A stretch of 5,869 bases of DNA from Planctomycetota bacterium (GTDB lineage: Bacteria > Planctomycetota > UBA1135). The stretch lies in assembly GCA_003501525.1 (NCBI GenBank), contig DNPI01000115.1:1-5869 (forward strand). Direction: 5' to 3'. Shown piece after piece: positions 1-5,869 of the stretch (position 1 is the first letter of the stretch; each line of letters begins with the position of its first letter). Both the position numbers and the translations under genes were made by a program. Below the pieces are notes generated by a model. It was not told the DNA's origin. It worked only from the letters and a program-made list of their open reading frames with translations, and did no database searches.

Positions 1-2
1 CC

Positions 3-455
3 GCGTGGGGGAACGCACCTTGTGAAGAAGAGGTTTCCGGCACCGATTTAAACCCCCTGCTTTCAGGGAACGCTCTCGAAAACCCACCCCCGTTATATGC
101 AGAACGTCTCCTCGCGCTACCTATGCGTTCAATCAGAAAAGGGGAGATGAAGGTCATTGAAATGCCCGATTTAGAAAGCGGAGGGGAACCACTCGTGCTC
201 CACTTCGATCTCGAAAAAAATCCCGAAGAAACCATCACTATGGTCGGGCCAGCGGGCGATTCGCCCTTGGACAGAACGCAACCAGCTTTTCAAATACCTC
301 CACTTCTCCTAAAAAGTCTTCGAAGCATGCAAAAGATAGCAGATCAATTTTCGTTAGAGGGCGAAAGAGCTCTTCTGGGGGCTGATGTTATGCAGGCACT
401 AGAAGAAATGGGATACGTAGGCGAAGATGGTGGCCGACTTCTTGACGATGAGTAA
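3..455 (+). CDS. Sulfatase-fold (alkaline phosphatase superfamily) protein, C-terminal fragment, 5' end off the window
   Basis: The frame is open from the first complete codon (position 3) to the TAA at 453-455, giving 150 visible residues. The ATG at 123 is internal, not the start: the 40 codons before it read like the usual late part of a sulfatase domain (a DLNPLLSGN segment, then Tyr-Ala-Glu), followed by RSIRKGEMKVIE and LHFDLEKNPEE. This order (Gly-x-Asp-Leu-x-Pro-Leu-Leu, Arg-x-Ile-Arg-x-Gly-x-x-Lys-x-Ile, Asp-Leu-x-x-x-Pro-x-Glu) is the classical C-terminal subdomain of PF00884 proteins. The protein ends with ALEEMGYVGEDG, resembling the tail of the next gene. The metal site and nucleophile lie outside the window, so sulfatase activity cannot be judged. 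It is probably cotranscribed with the gene starting at 470, 14 bp downstream. Family assignment is fairly firm; substrate is unknown. Confidence 0.82.
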   Translation, partial: AWGNAPCEEEVSGTDLNPLLSGNALENPPPLYAERLLALPMRSIRKGEMKVIEMPDLESGGEPLVLHFDLEKNPEETITMVGPAGDSPLDRTQPAFQIPPLLLKSLRSMQKIADQFSLEGERALLGADVMQALEEMGYVGEDGGRLLDDE

Positions 456-469
456 AGTAAAATTCTGAA

Positions 470-2431
470 ATGACCGGCGGTCTCAAGGCTGTTCTCTTAG
501 CGGCATTCGGGCTTGGAAGCTTGATAGGCGCGCTGGAAAGCACCGTCCTGCTATTCCGTAGCCCCGACATCGACCTTGTCAATCCTGCTGCAGACTTGGT
601 GAGTGTGATTTTGCATTACGGTGTCGCCGCCATGCTATTGAGCATCGGTATCCGAATCCTGCGACCTTCTTGGTCACCCACTTCGCAAGCACTCGGAGGA
701 GGGATACTCGTTCTTTTTGCAGCTAGCTTCGTTTGGCTGCATTCAAGGATTTTGAACGGTGAAAGCATCTTTTCTCTCTCCGGAATAATCGGGACCGGGG
801 CACTCTGCTTGTTAATCAGTGCACTCTCGATCCTGCTCAAAAAAGCTCTAAACCACTCGCCGAAAGGATCTCTTTGCGTTGGCAGCCTTCTGCTCATCGC
901 CACCAGCGCAAAAATCATAGATTCGGGAACGACCTCGATAGACAAAGGGCCACAGCCATCGGCACCAAACCTTCCTGATGTAACAGTTGTACTCATCGAT
1001 ACTCTTCGTGCCGATCGTTTATCGACATATGGCTATTTGACTCCAGACGGACAACCAACCTCACCCGTTATCGATGCAATTGCCAAAAAAGGTGTTCGCT
1101 TCGACGCGGCCTATGCATCAGCGCCTTGGACCCGTCCCTCTGTCGCATCCCTCTTCTCAGGCCTTCACCCCAGCGCTCACGGGGCCAACACAATCTACCG
1201 AGCTCTTCCACCCGAAACAGAAACGCTAGCAGAGCAATTCCACTCACAGGGATATCGAACCGGTGGGTTTTCTGCAAACTCGCACATTTCGCAGGTATTC
1301 GGGTTTAATCAAGGTTTTGAGCATTTCTGGTGCCTAACCGACAAGAATCTGCTCACCCTCCTTGCCTGGGGAGAACTAGAACGCCGAATACAAAGAGTCT
1401 TCAAGATTGTCCCTTTTGTGGAAGACCATGCGGGAATCGTAAACGAACAGGTCCTCGCTTGGGCGGCGAGAAAAGATCATCGCCCCACCTTCACCTATGT
1501 GCACTATGTGGACCCTCATTACCCCTATTCTCCACCCGAAGACCTCTTGCATGGAGACAGGTGGGACCTGAACGCGCTAACCAAATCAATTCTCCCACAG
1601 GTTGACGCCATTGATCCGTTCCCTTTTGCTGCCAGCAAACTAACCGCTTGCGAGAAATGCACAGGCCTCGGCTTCCAAGCAGATAAGCCCCAAGATTCTT
1701 GCAAGGACTGCAATCTCGCCGAAACCGTACAAGGGGTGCACTCTCTCTATGAATCAGAGATTAGGTTTGTTGACCGTGAGCTGGGAAAACTGTTACAGGC
1801 CCTGGAGGCCCTCGAAATCGCCAGTGATGAGGATTTTGTACTGATTCTTTCTGACCATGGAGAAGAATTTTACGAACATAAACAATGGGGCCATGGCCAC
1901 TCCATGTTCGAAGAATTAATGCGCGTCCCACTTATCGCCACTGGTCCCAGCATTCCGCCCGAATTTGTTGTCTCTACCCCTGTCGGCTTGGTTGATGTAT
2001 TCGCAACACTCGTCAACATTGCTAATCCCACGCTGCCGAACAAAAGCCATGGCCGCTCTCTGCATCCATTCTGGCAGAACAACACCACCGTCAGCTCCCA
2101 CGACGTTTTTGGAGAGAAATTTAACGCACGAGATCTCCTAATGCTCAGAAGTGGCAACAAAAAATTTATCCAAATCCCCCATTCAGGAGAAGGCGCCGGA
2201 GAAACAAAGTTCGAGATGGTCTTTGATCTTCAAGCTGACCCAATGGAAAGCAAAAACCTGGCCCCAGAAAACCCCGTAGCACTAGCGAGACTCCGAGCCC
2301 GAGCACTCGCCCTAAGAAATCTGGCTTTGTCTATGGCTCTTGATTCCAAGCGAATGGAGTTAGACGAAGAAACTCGCCAACGCCTGGCTGAAATGGGATA
2401 CGCAGATGGATTTGGAGAAGAATCACCATAA
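470..2431 (+). CDS. Membrane-anchored sulfatase-fold hydrolase/transferase with a four-cysteine insert
   Basis: 653 residues. About five hydrophobic segments occupy the N-terminus (roughly 5-28, 42-64, 74-92, 102-123 and a weaker one at 133-150), followed by a catalytic domain (about 168-530) that should lie outside the cytoplasmic membrane. Sulfatase-family (PF00884) landmarks are VVLIDTLRADRLSTYGY (Asp177), APWTRPSVASLFSGLHP (Thr221), HYVDPHYPY (345-353), SDHGEE (Asp462, His463) and WGHGHSMFEELMRVPL (473-488). The position that is Cys or Ser in formylglycine sulfatases is Thr221, and the following Arg of CxPSR is Val225. Thr nucleophile plus five N-terminal helices recalls LtaS- and EptA-type phospho-group transferases, so hydrolase versus transferase is open. 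A Cys-x2-Cys-x13-Cys-x2-Cys insert spans 394-414. The tail RLAEMGYADG resembles that of the upstream gene. Start: an in-frame stop at 458-460 leaves ATG 470 as the only upstream choice, without an obvious Shine-Dalgarno. Substrate unknown. Confidence 0.88.
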   Translation: MTGGLKAVLLAAFGLGSLIGALESTVLLFRSPDIDLVNPAADLVSVILHYGVAAMLLSIGIRILRPSWSPTSQALGGGILVLFAASFVWLHSRILNGESIFSLSGIIGTGALCLLISALSILLKKALNHSPKGSLCVGSLLLIATSAKIIDSGTTSIDKGPQPSAPNLPDVTVVLIDTLRADRLSTYGYLTPDGQPTSPVIDAIAKKGVRFDAAYASAPWTRPSVASLFSGLHPSAHGANTIYRALPPETETLAEQFHSQGYRTGGFSANSHISQVFGFNQGFEHFWCLTDKNLLTLLAWGELERRIQRVFKIVPFVEDHAGIVNEQVLAWAARKDHRPTFTYVHYVDPHYPYSPPEDLLHGDRWDLNALTKSILPQVDAIDPFPFAASKLTACEKCTGLGFQADKPQDSCKDCNLAETVQGVHSLYESEIRFVDRELGKLLQALEALEIASDEDFVLILSDHGEEFYEHKQWGHGHSMFEELMRVPLIATGPSIPPEFVVSTPVGLVDVFATLVNIANPTLPNKSHGRSLHPFWQNNTTVSSHDVFGEKFNARDLLMLRSGNKKFIQIPHSGEGAGETKFEMVFDLQADPMESKNLAPENPVALARLRARALALRNLALSMALDSKRMELDEETRQRLAEMGYADGFGEESP

Positions 2432-2455
2432 CGGGATTCGCCAGCTGGACTCCCG
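2432..2455. repeat. Weak inverted repeat in the convergent intergenic gap
   Basis: The 59-bp gap (2432-2490) between the two convergent stop codons holds CGGGA at 2432-2436 and its complement TCCCG at 2451-2455, enclosing a 14-nt loop that contains the palindrome CCAGCTGG. It starts immediately after the sulfatase-like stop codon, so it could act as a weak hairpin for either transcript. No T-tract follows it on the plus strand, and on the minus strand the T-rich stretch (2481-2485) comes before the hairpin, so a canonical Rho-independent terminator is not supported. Chance occurrence is quite possible. Confidence 0.22.
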
Positions 2456-2490
2456 GAATGCGCGACCTCACCGCGAGAACAAAAACTATC

Positions 2491-4470
2491 TCAGGAGAGA
2501 TGCGTAATTTCGAACTTAGAAAGGCTCTCCCAATCTCCCTCCTCGGAACGTTGAAGTAGAAGAACCGGGCTTGGATTGCGCACCATAAAGCGAGTCGCTC
2601 GCCAACCCAGAGGAGGGTCTTCTTGGCCCTTTACAATCCGAGCATCCCAGCCTGCGGGAGGAGAGAAGCAAACTCTAACAGGGCCATTGCTCACGATGAA
2701 CTGCAGCCCTTCCTTCTCAATTTCACATTGTTCGGAAAAATGGAAGGCTAACGAGTAATTGTGCGCCTCTGTGGCAACTACCGAATCACGTATCAAAAAT
2801 ACAGATTCCGAGTCCCACTCGATATCCCGCCTGTGAACAACCGAATCCGCTAAACGCTTATACCCATCGTGCTCGCCAGCAAGGCGCGAAAAACCCCCTT
2901 CCTTGGACACTTCGCTGGAAAGCAAAGAGGAACGAGCCTTGTCTCTCCAAAGGAACATCCCCGCAGAGCTCGACTGATCCAGTCCGTCGACTTGGAGGGT
3001 GTTATGCGCAAGAGTCCCCTTAAAGTAATCGCGCCAAGCGGGTTCTTGGAAGTAACACCAATTCCCGGGGTCTACCAGGATTTCCTTCCCCGCCACCGAG
3101 AGTTGAATAGATAAGGCATCCGCATGCCCATGGGCAGCAAGAGAAAGAAAGCCAAGGGGCCCACAATCAAAAATAAGCTTCACCTCCTCTGGAGAATCCC
3201 ATTTTCGCCCCATCAGCCAATACCCGCCCTTCGGAAAAGCTCTTGGTAGCGGCCCATCAGCCGGGCCGATTAAATTTTCCCACGCCGTAAGCCCTTCTTC
3301 TCCTGTAAGCCAATAAGTCTTTTCGTCTAAGGATTTAGCTTTCGCTCTAAGCGTTGGTCGCGCACGAATAACCGACATCGTGGCAACTAGAGAAAGATGG
3401 GGGTGAAAATCGGGCGTGTCACACAAACGAGTTACATGCCCATCATCAAGATCCCCAACAAACGGGACATTGCCTGCAACATCAATTAAAGACGCAGAAA
3501 AGTTCGCCATCGCCTCTAAGCGATCCCAATAAGAAACTGAAAAAGGAGTACCCAATCCTTCTGCCACAATGCCCGGAATAAGAAAAAAATCGGCGATAAA
3601 AGGATGGTAGCCAGTGGTTTGCTCCTTATTTACACCATCCGAATAGATTTGGAGTTCACTCTCGCTTTCGAGCGCCGCTTGGGCCCAATTTCTCCAGTCC
3701 ATCGACTGCGGGAAGAACGGGAATGCCGAACAACCGAGAAACAAACCTGCGAGTTCTCCCACAAGATGATTGTTGGCAGACGAGCCCGCTGCGACGTGAT
3801 GGCGGATGTAGTGGCAATGTTCAAACGCGGCCTGCTTCCAATCGCTCAAGAAATCTTCTCCTAGGCCCTCTAGGCCGCCACTCTGCCGACCAAAAAAATC
3901 AGCACAAATAGCCCAATTCCCAAGTCGAATGCCCACCTCAAGCGCAGAGCACCAATGCACCCCTTGATTAAAAGGATTTGCGCTCAACCAGGAGTTCAGG
4001 CGACTTTTAAAGCCTTCTCGGAACCTACTATCACCAGTAAGGGCAAAAGCGCGCGCGAGTGTCACCAACTCAAGATGACGCGAAGGTTCCCACACATACT
4101 TGATGTCACCGCACTCTTCGAAAGATCGGTAATTGATGTCCTTGGAGTACACACGCGGAGCTTCCTTGCCACTCTGATGGTCAAGATGCCATGGGATAGG
4201 AACACCTTCGCTGATATCAGTGAGATTAAAAATCGAAACCACGCCATCTAAGATTTTTTCTGCCGCTTCAAGACAAGCAGCCTTTTCGATATATCCGGAG
4301 TTCAAGTTCGCACGAGGAAGGCCTAGGCCCTGAGGGACACCTAGACTCAAACCTGCTCGTGGAGGGGGAAGAAATTTCTCCAGCCGCTCTCTCAATAACT
4401 GCTTAGCTCTCCATCTGACCTCCTGGAAGGTCATGCTTCGAAGGCGTGCCCAAAACCAACTAAAATTCAT
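2491..4470 (-). CDS. Heparinase II/III family protein (polysaccharide lyase-like)
   Basis: 659 residues, matching two-domain heparinase II/III and PL15/PL17 alginate-lyase-like proteins. The N-terminal helical part (about 1-370) includes YVWEPSRHLELVTLARAFAL (125-144), SSANNHLVGELAGL (230-243) and KEQTTGYHPF (282-291). The beta-rich C-terminal domain (about 410-650) begins near GGYWLMGR and contains AAHGHADALSIQL (445-457), VDPGNWCYF and AHNTLQVDGLDQS (488-500). Asn234, His235, Tyr288 and His447 or His449 are good candidates for the Asn/His/Tyr/His catalytic set of these lyases, which cleave uronic-acid polysaccharides by beta-elimination. No signal peptide or membrane helix is visible: the N-terminus (MNFSWFWARLRSMTFQEV) is aromatic then basic, a form I recognise from heparinase-like proteins in exopolysaccharide gene clusters. 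ATG 4470 overlaps the glycosyltransferase stop by four bases (ATGA), and an in-frame stop at 4492-4494 excludes a longer start. The role is probably polymer trimming or turnover; the substrate is unknown. Confidence 0.88.
   Translation of the reverse strand: MNFSWFWARLRSMTFQEVRWRAKQLLRERLEKFLPPPRAGLSLGVPQGLGLPRANLNSGYIEKAACLEAAEKILDGVVSIFNLTDISEGVPIPWHLDHQSGKEAPRVYSKDINYRSFEECGDIKYVWEPSRHLELVTLARAFALTGDSRFREGFKSRLNSWLSANPFNQGVHWCSALEVGIRLGNWAICADFFGRQSGGLEGLGEDFLSDWKQAAFEHCHYIRHHVAAGSSANNHLVGELAGLFLGCSAFPFFPQSMDWRNWAQAALESESELQIYSDGVNKEQTTGYHPFIADFFLIPGIVAEGLGTPFSVSYWDRLEAMANFSASLIDVAGNVPFVGDLDDGHVTRLCDTPDFHPHLSLVATMSVIRARPTLRAKAKSLDEKTYWLTGEEGLTAWENLIGPADGPLPRAFPKGGYWLMGRKWDSPEEVKLIFDCGPLGFLSLAAHGHADALSIQLSVAGKEILVDPGNWCYFQEPAWRDYFKGTLAHNTLQVDGLDQSSSAGMFLWRDKARSSLLSSEVSKEGGFSRLAGEHDGYKRLADSVVHRRDIEWDSESVFLIRDSVVATEAHNYSLAFHFSEQCEIEKEGLQFIVSNGPVRVCFSPPAGWDARIVKGQEDPPLGWRATRFMVRNPSPVLLLQRSEEGDWESLSKFEITHLS
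4467..4470 (-). other. ATGA stop/start overlap linking glycosyltransferase and heparinase-like genes
   Basis: On the minus strand the heparinase-like ATG (4470-4468) and the glycosyltransferase TGA (4469-4467) share bases as ATGA. No purine-rich Shine-Dalgarno is visible in the 20 bases upstream, which are pyrimidine-rich, so translation of the heparinase-like gene probably depends on ribosomes finishing the glycosyltransferase. This is inference from the arrangement. Confidence 0.75.
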
Positions 4471-5588
4471 GCCGCTGAGTGAAAGAGAGTTTCATAAATA
4501 CCCACGACTTGCTCAACAATGGCATCAAGGTCGAACTTTTTCTCAAAAAGAGCGTAGCTCGCCTCACCCATTGCCTCTCTAAGCTCGACGTCAGCCGCTA
4601 AACGGACCAATCCATCAGCAAGGGCGGCTATGTCTCCTGGTTCGACAATCAAGCCGTTGGACTCGTGCTGTACCGCCTCGAGAATCCCACCAACAGGAGT
4701 CGAAATAACAGGCAAGCCAACCGCCATTGCTTCAAGGATCGAGCCTGGCAGACCTTCGTTGTAAGAGGGCAGACAATAAACATCTGCTCGCTCAAACACC
4801 GATTCCGCATCCGCCCCTGAAACCCAACCAGGAACCTCAACTTTGTCCTCGAGCCCGGCAGCGGCAACTAAAGAGCGCACTTTCTCCACCTCACCATCAC
4901 CAGCAAGAATTAATCTTGCTGAGGGGTAATTCCCGGCCATCTTTTTAAACGCTTCCAAGAGGTCAAAAACACCCTTTCGCTCTCCCATTCTTCCCATCAA
5001 AGCAAAAGTCACCGTGGGTCTACCTCTCCTATCTGGCATCTTTTGCCGGAGAGCTGCGTTATAGACAATGTCTATCCGAGTCGGTCTCCGGCAAATACCC
5101 TCGACCCATTCCGCCCACTCCTTAGAAAGCACAAAATTTGCATCCGAACGCTCGAAAAACCTTTGGATTAAACGCCTACGCAGGCCACTGGTTGAGGCGT
5201 AAAAATCTTTGAATTCAGACCCATGGAGATGAACGACGCGTCTGCGTGCACACAAAGCGCCAAAGTGCCAAATTGGCTGTTTTCTCCAAAAACTCATCCA
5301 GGAAGACTGGTGCACATGCATCACATCCCATCTTCCCTTGAGAAGGATTAGCCTGCCCAAAAACATAAAAACCAGTCGCGCAAACGCGAAACAACCGTCA
5401 ACAAACTTGGCGAAGTACGCGCCAGGCACTGCGGCTCGCTGGGTTGAGAGATAGCGAAGACTGACTCGATCTGGGAAATCCGTCGCCAACCAATTTTTAA
5501 CGACTGTCGCAATCCCTGTAGTGGTAGAAATCCCTATCCCGACCATAAGGATTTCACGTTTCTTCGAAGAGGAGGAGGTAGGAGTCAC
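4467..5588 (-). CDS. Glycosyltransferase family 4 (GT-B fold) protein
   Basis: 373 residues from the preferred GTG at 5588. Landmarks in this numbering: an N-terminal strand with a Gly/Thr-rich loop (MVGIGISTTTGIATVV, 15-30), a hydrophobic surface helix (66-85) that may sit on the inner membrane, HVHQSSW (91-97), HLHGSEF (120-126), the donor-site MGRMGERKGV (198-207), LAGDGE (228-233), and the E-x7-E block PSYNEGLPGSILEAM with Glu278 and Glu286. This is the retaining GT4 signature; such enzymes transfer a sugar from a nucleotide donor to a lipid-linked or growing glycan in the cytoplasm. Start choice: ATG 5672 would add 28 residues that overlap the sulfotransferase reading frame by 88 bp and match no GT motif; GTG 5588 gives a GTGA overlap with the upstream stop; ATG 5546 (359 residues) is also possible and keeps all motifs. 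It sits in an operon between sulfotransferase and heparinase-like genes. Donor and acceptor are unknown. Confidence 0.9.
   Translation of the reverse strand: MTPTSSSSKKREILMVGIGISTTTGIATVVKNWLATDFPDRVSLRYLSTQRAAVPGAYFAKFVDGCFAFARLVFMFLGRLILLKGRWDVMHVHQSSWMSFWRKQPIWHFGALCARRRVVHLHGSEFKDFYASTSGLRRRLIQRFFERSDANFVLSKEWAEWVEGICRRPTRIDIVYNAALRQKMPDRRGRPTVTFALMGRMGERKGVFDLLEAFKKMAGNYPSARLILAGDGEVEKVRSLVAAAGLEDKVEVPGWVSGADAESVFERADVYCLPSYNEGLPGSILEAMAVGLPVISTPVGGILEAVQHESNGLIVEPGDIAALADGLVRLAADVELREAMGEASYALFEKKFDLDAIVEQVVGIYETLFHSAA
5585..5588 (-). other. GTGA stop/start overlap linking sulfotransferase and glycosyltransferase genes
   Basis: The sulfotransferase TGA (5587-5585) and an in-frame GTG for the glycosyltransferase (5588-5586) overlap as GTGA. 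It mirrors the ATGA junction further down the same operon, which supports this GTG as the start and suggests translational coupling. No strong Shine-Dalgarno precedes it. The competing start, ATG 5546, would leave a 38-bp gap. Confidence 0.5.
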
Positions 5589-5869
5589 AGAGAAAAGCCA
5601 TGCCGCTCTAAATGCGGGGCGAGATAGTGCTGCAAATTCTGCTGGGAAGATAAAGATAAATCTTTTTTCCACTTATCATCGTAATCATGCACACGTATGG
5701 AAGACACCCGATTGTCAAAGCGACGAGAGGGAGGTAAATCGCAAAACTCGAGAACACGAGCCATAGTCGTCTTCGGAGAACTAACCATTTCGTCGTAACG
5801 CACCTCAAGGAATTTATCCGCAGAGAGATTGGCGCAACCTTTCTGGATGTGGTCCATTAGGGTTTTCCA
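5585..5869 (-). CDS. Sulfotransferase family protein, C-terminal fragment, 5' end off the window
   Basis: 94 residues are visible, reading open from the right edge (Trp-Lys-Thr-Leu) to TGA at 5587-5585; the ATG at 5857 is internal. KFLEVRYDEMVSSPKTTMAR is the characteristic YEDL-like block of PAPS-dependent sulfotransferases, followed by VLEFCDLPP, VSSIRVHDYDDKWKKDLS and a final helix ending in RHGFSL. This spacing, Arg-Tyr-Asp/Glu-x-hydrophobic then Lys-Trp and a terminal Leu/Gly-aromatic helix, is typical of bacterial Sulfotransfer_1/3 members. The PAPS-binding P-loop-like motif would be upstream, outside the window, so catalytic competence cannot be confirmed. These enzymes transfer sulfate from PAPS to hydroxyls of carbohydrates or other acceptors; beside a GT4 and a heparinase-like gene, a glycan acceptor is the natural inference. 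It overlaps the next gene by four bases if the GTG start there is right. Confidence 0.82.
   Translation of the reverse strand, partial: WKTLMDHIQKGCANLSADKFLEVRYDEMVSSPKTTMARVLEFCDLPPSRRFDNRVSSIRVHDYDDKWKKDLSLSSQQNLQHYLAPHLERHGFSL

Noticed and set aside
123..455. Stand-alone 110-residue ORF beginning at ATG 123
   Set aside because: The frame continues upstream without a stop to the window edge and the upstream codons fit the same sulfatase C-terminal domain, so ATG 123 is an internal methionine.
616..996. 126-codon minus-strand frame opposite the membrane part of the sulfatase-like gene
   Set aside because: It has no domain signature and is fully covered by a convincing plus-strand gene whose membrane segments explain the sequence.
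2459..2490. Possible Rho-independent terminator: CGCG...CGCG (2461-2475) near an A5 run (2481-2485)
   Set aside because: The stem is only four pairs. On the plus strand the run is A, not T; on the minus strand the T run lies before the stem, the wrong order for a terminator.
3604..3864. Open frame of 86 codons on the plus strand inside the heparinase-like gene (similar ones at 2869-3114 and 3955-4251)
   Set aside because: They lie wholly antisense to a gene with strong family motifs, show no recognisable domain, and have basic, low-complexity composition typical of shadow frames.
5521..5584. CT-rich/GA-rich stretch (GGAGGAGGTAGGAG on the plus strand, 5571-5584) resembling a strong ribosome binding site
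   Set aside because: It is on the plus strand, where no credible gene follows; the only frame downstream is antisense to the glycosyltransferase/sulfotransferase junction. On the minus strand it simply encodes the Thr-Ser-rich N-terminus of the glycosyltransferase.

Overview
The window is a fragment of a bacterial polysaccharide gene neighbourhood with two transcription units that converge near position 2460. It is densely coding with almost no intergenic space, has middling GC content, and both ends cut through genes. Protein content points to a Gram-negative, envelope-rich bacterium with many sulfatase-fold enzymes. Such gene sets are common in Planctomycetota/Verrucomicrobiota, Myxococcota and related former deltaproteobacterial lineages. 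The sequence alone does not fix the phylum, and no RNA gene or marker gene is present.

Left half, plus strand (1-2431): the last 150 residues of one sulfatase-fold protein whose 5' end lies off the left edge, then, 14 bp later, a complete 653-residue membrane-anchored sulfatase-fold enzyme. Both end in a similar tail carrying Glu-Met-Gly-Tyr, so they look like tandem paralogues in one transcript. The complete protein has about five N-terminal membrane helices, a Thr where classical sulfatases carry the Cys/Ser that becomes formylglycine, and an unusual four-cysteine insert. It could therefore be a phospho-group transferase or phosphoester hydrolase rather than a true sulfatase.

Right half, minus strand (5869 down to 2491): the C-terminal 94 residues of a sulfotransferase, a family 4 glycosyltransferase, and a 659-residue heparinase II/III family protein. 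The genes are chained by 4-bp stop/start overlaps (GTGA, then ATGA). The first overlap depends on a GTG start for the glycosyltransferase, which I prefer over the longer ATG start at 5672.

Together the genes suggest a locus that builds, decorates and trims an anionic, possibly sulfated, exopolysaccharide: glycosyltransferase for chain assembly, sulfotransferase for sulfation, heparinase/alginate-lyase-like protein for cleavage, and sulfatase-fold enzymes on the opposite strand for removing or transferring charged groups. This pathway assignment is inference from gene families; no substrate can be read from the sequence. The 59-bp gap between the two units holds only a weak inverted repeat. 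No promoter, CRISPR array, mobile element, tRNA or rRNA was seen.
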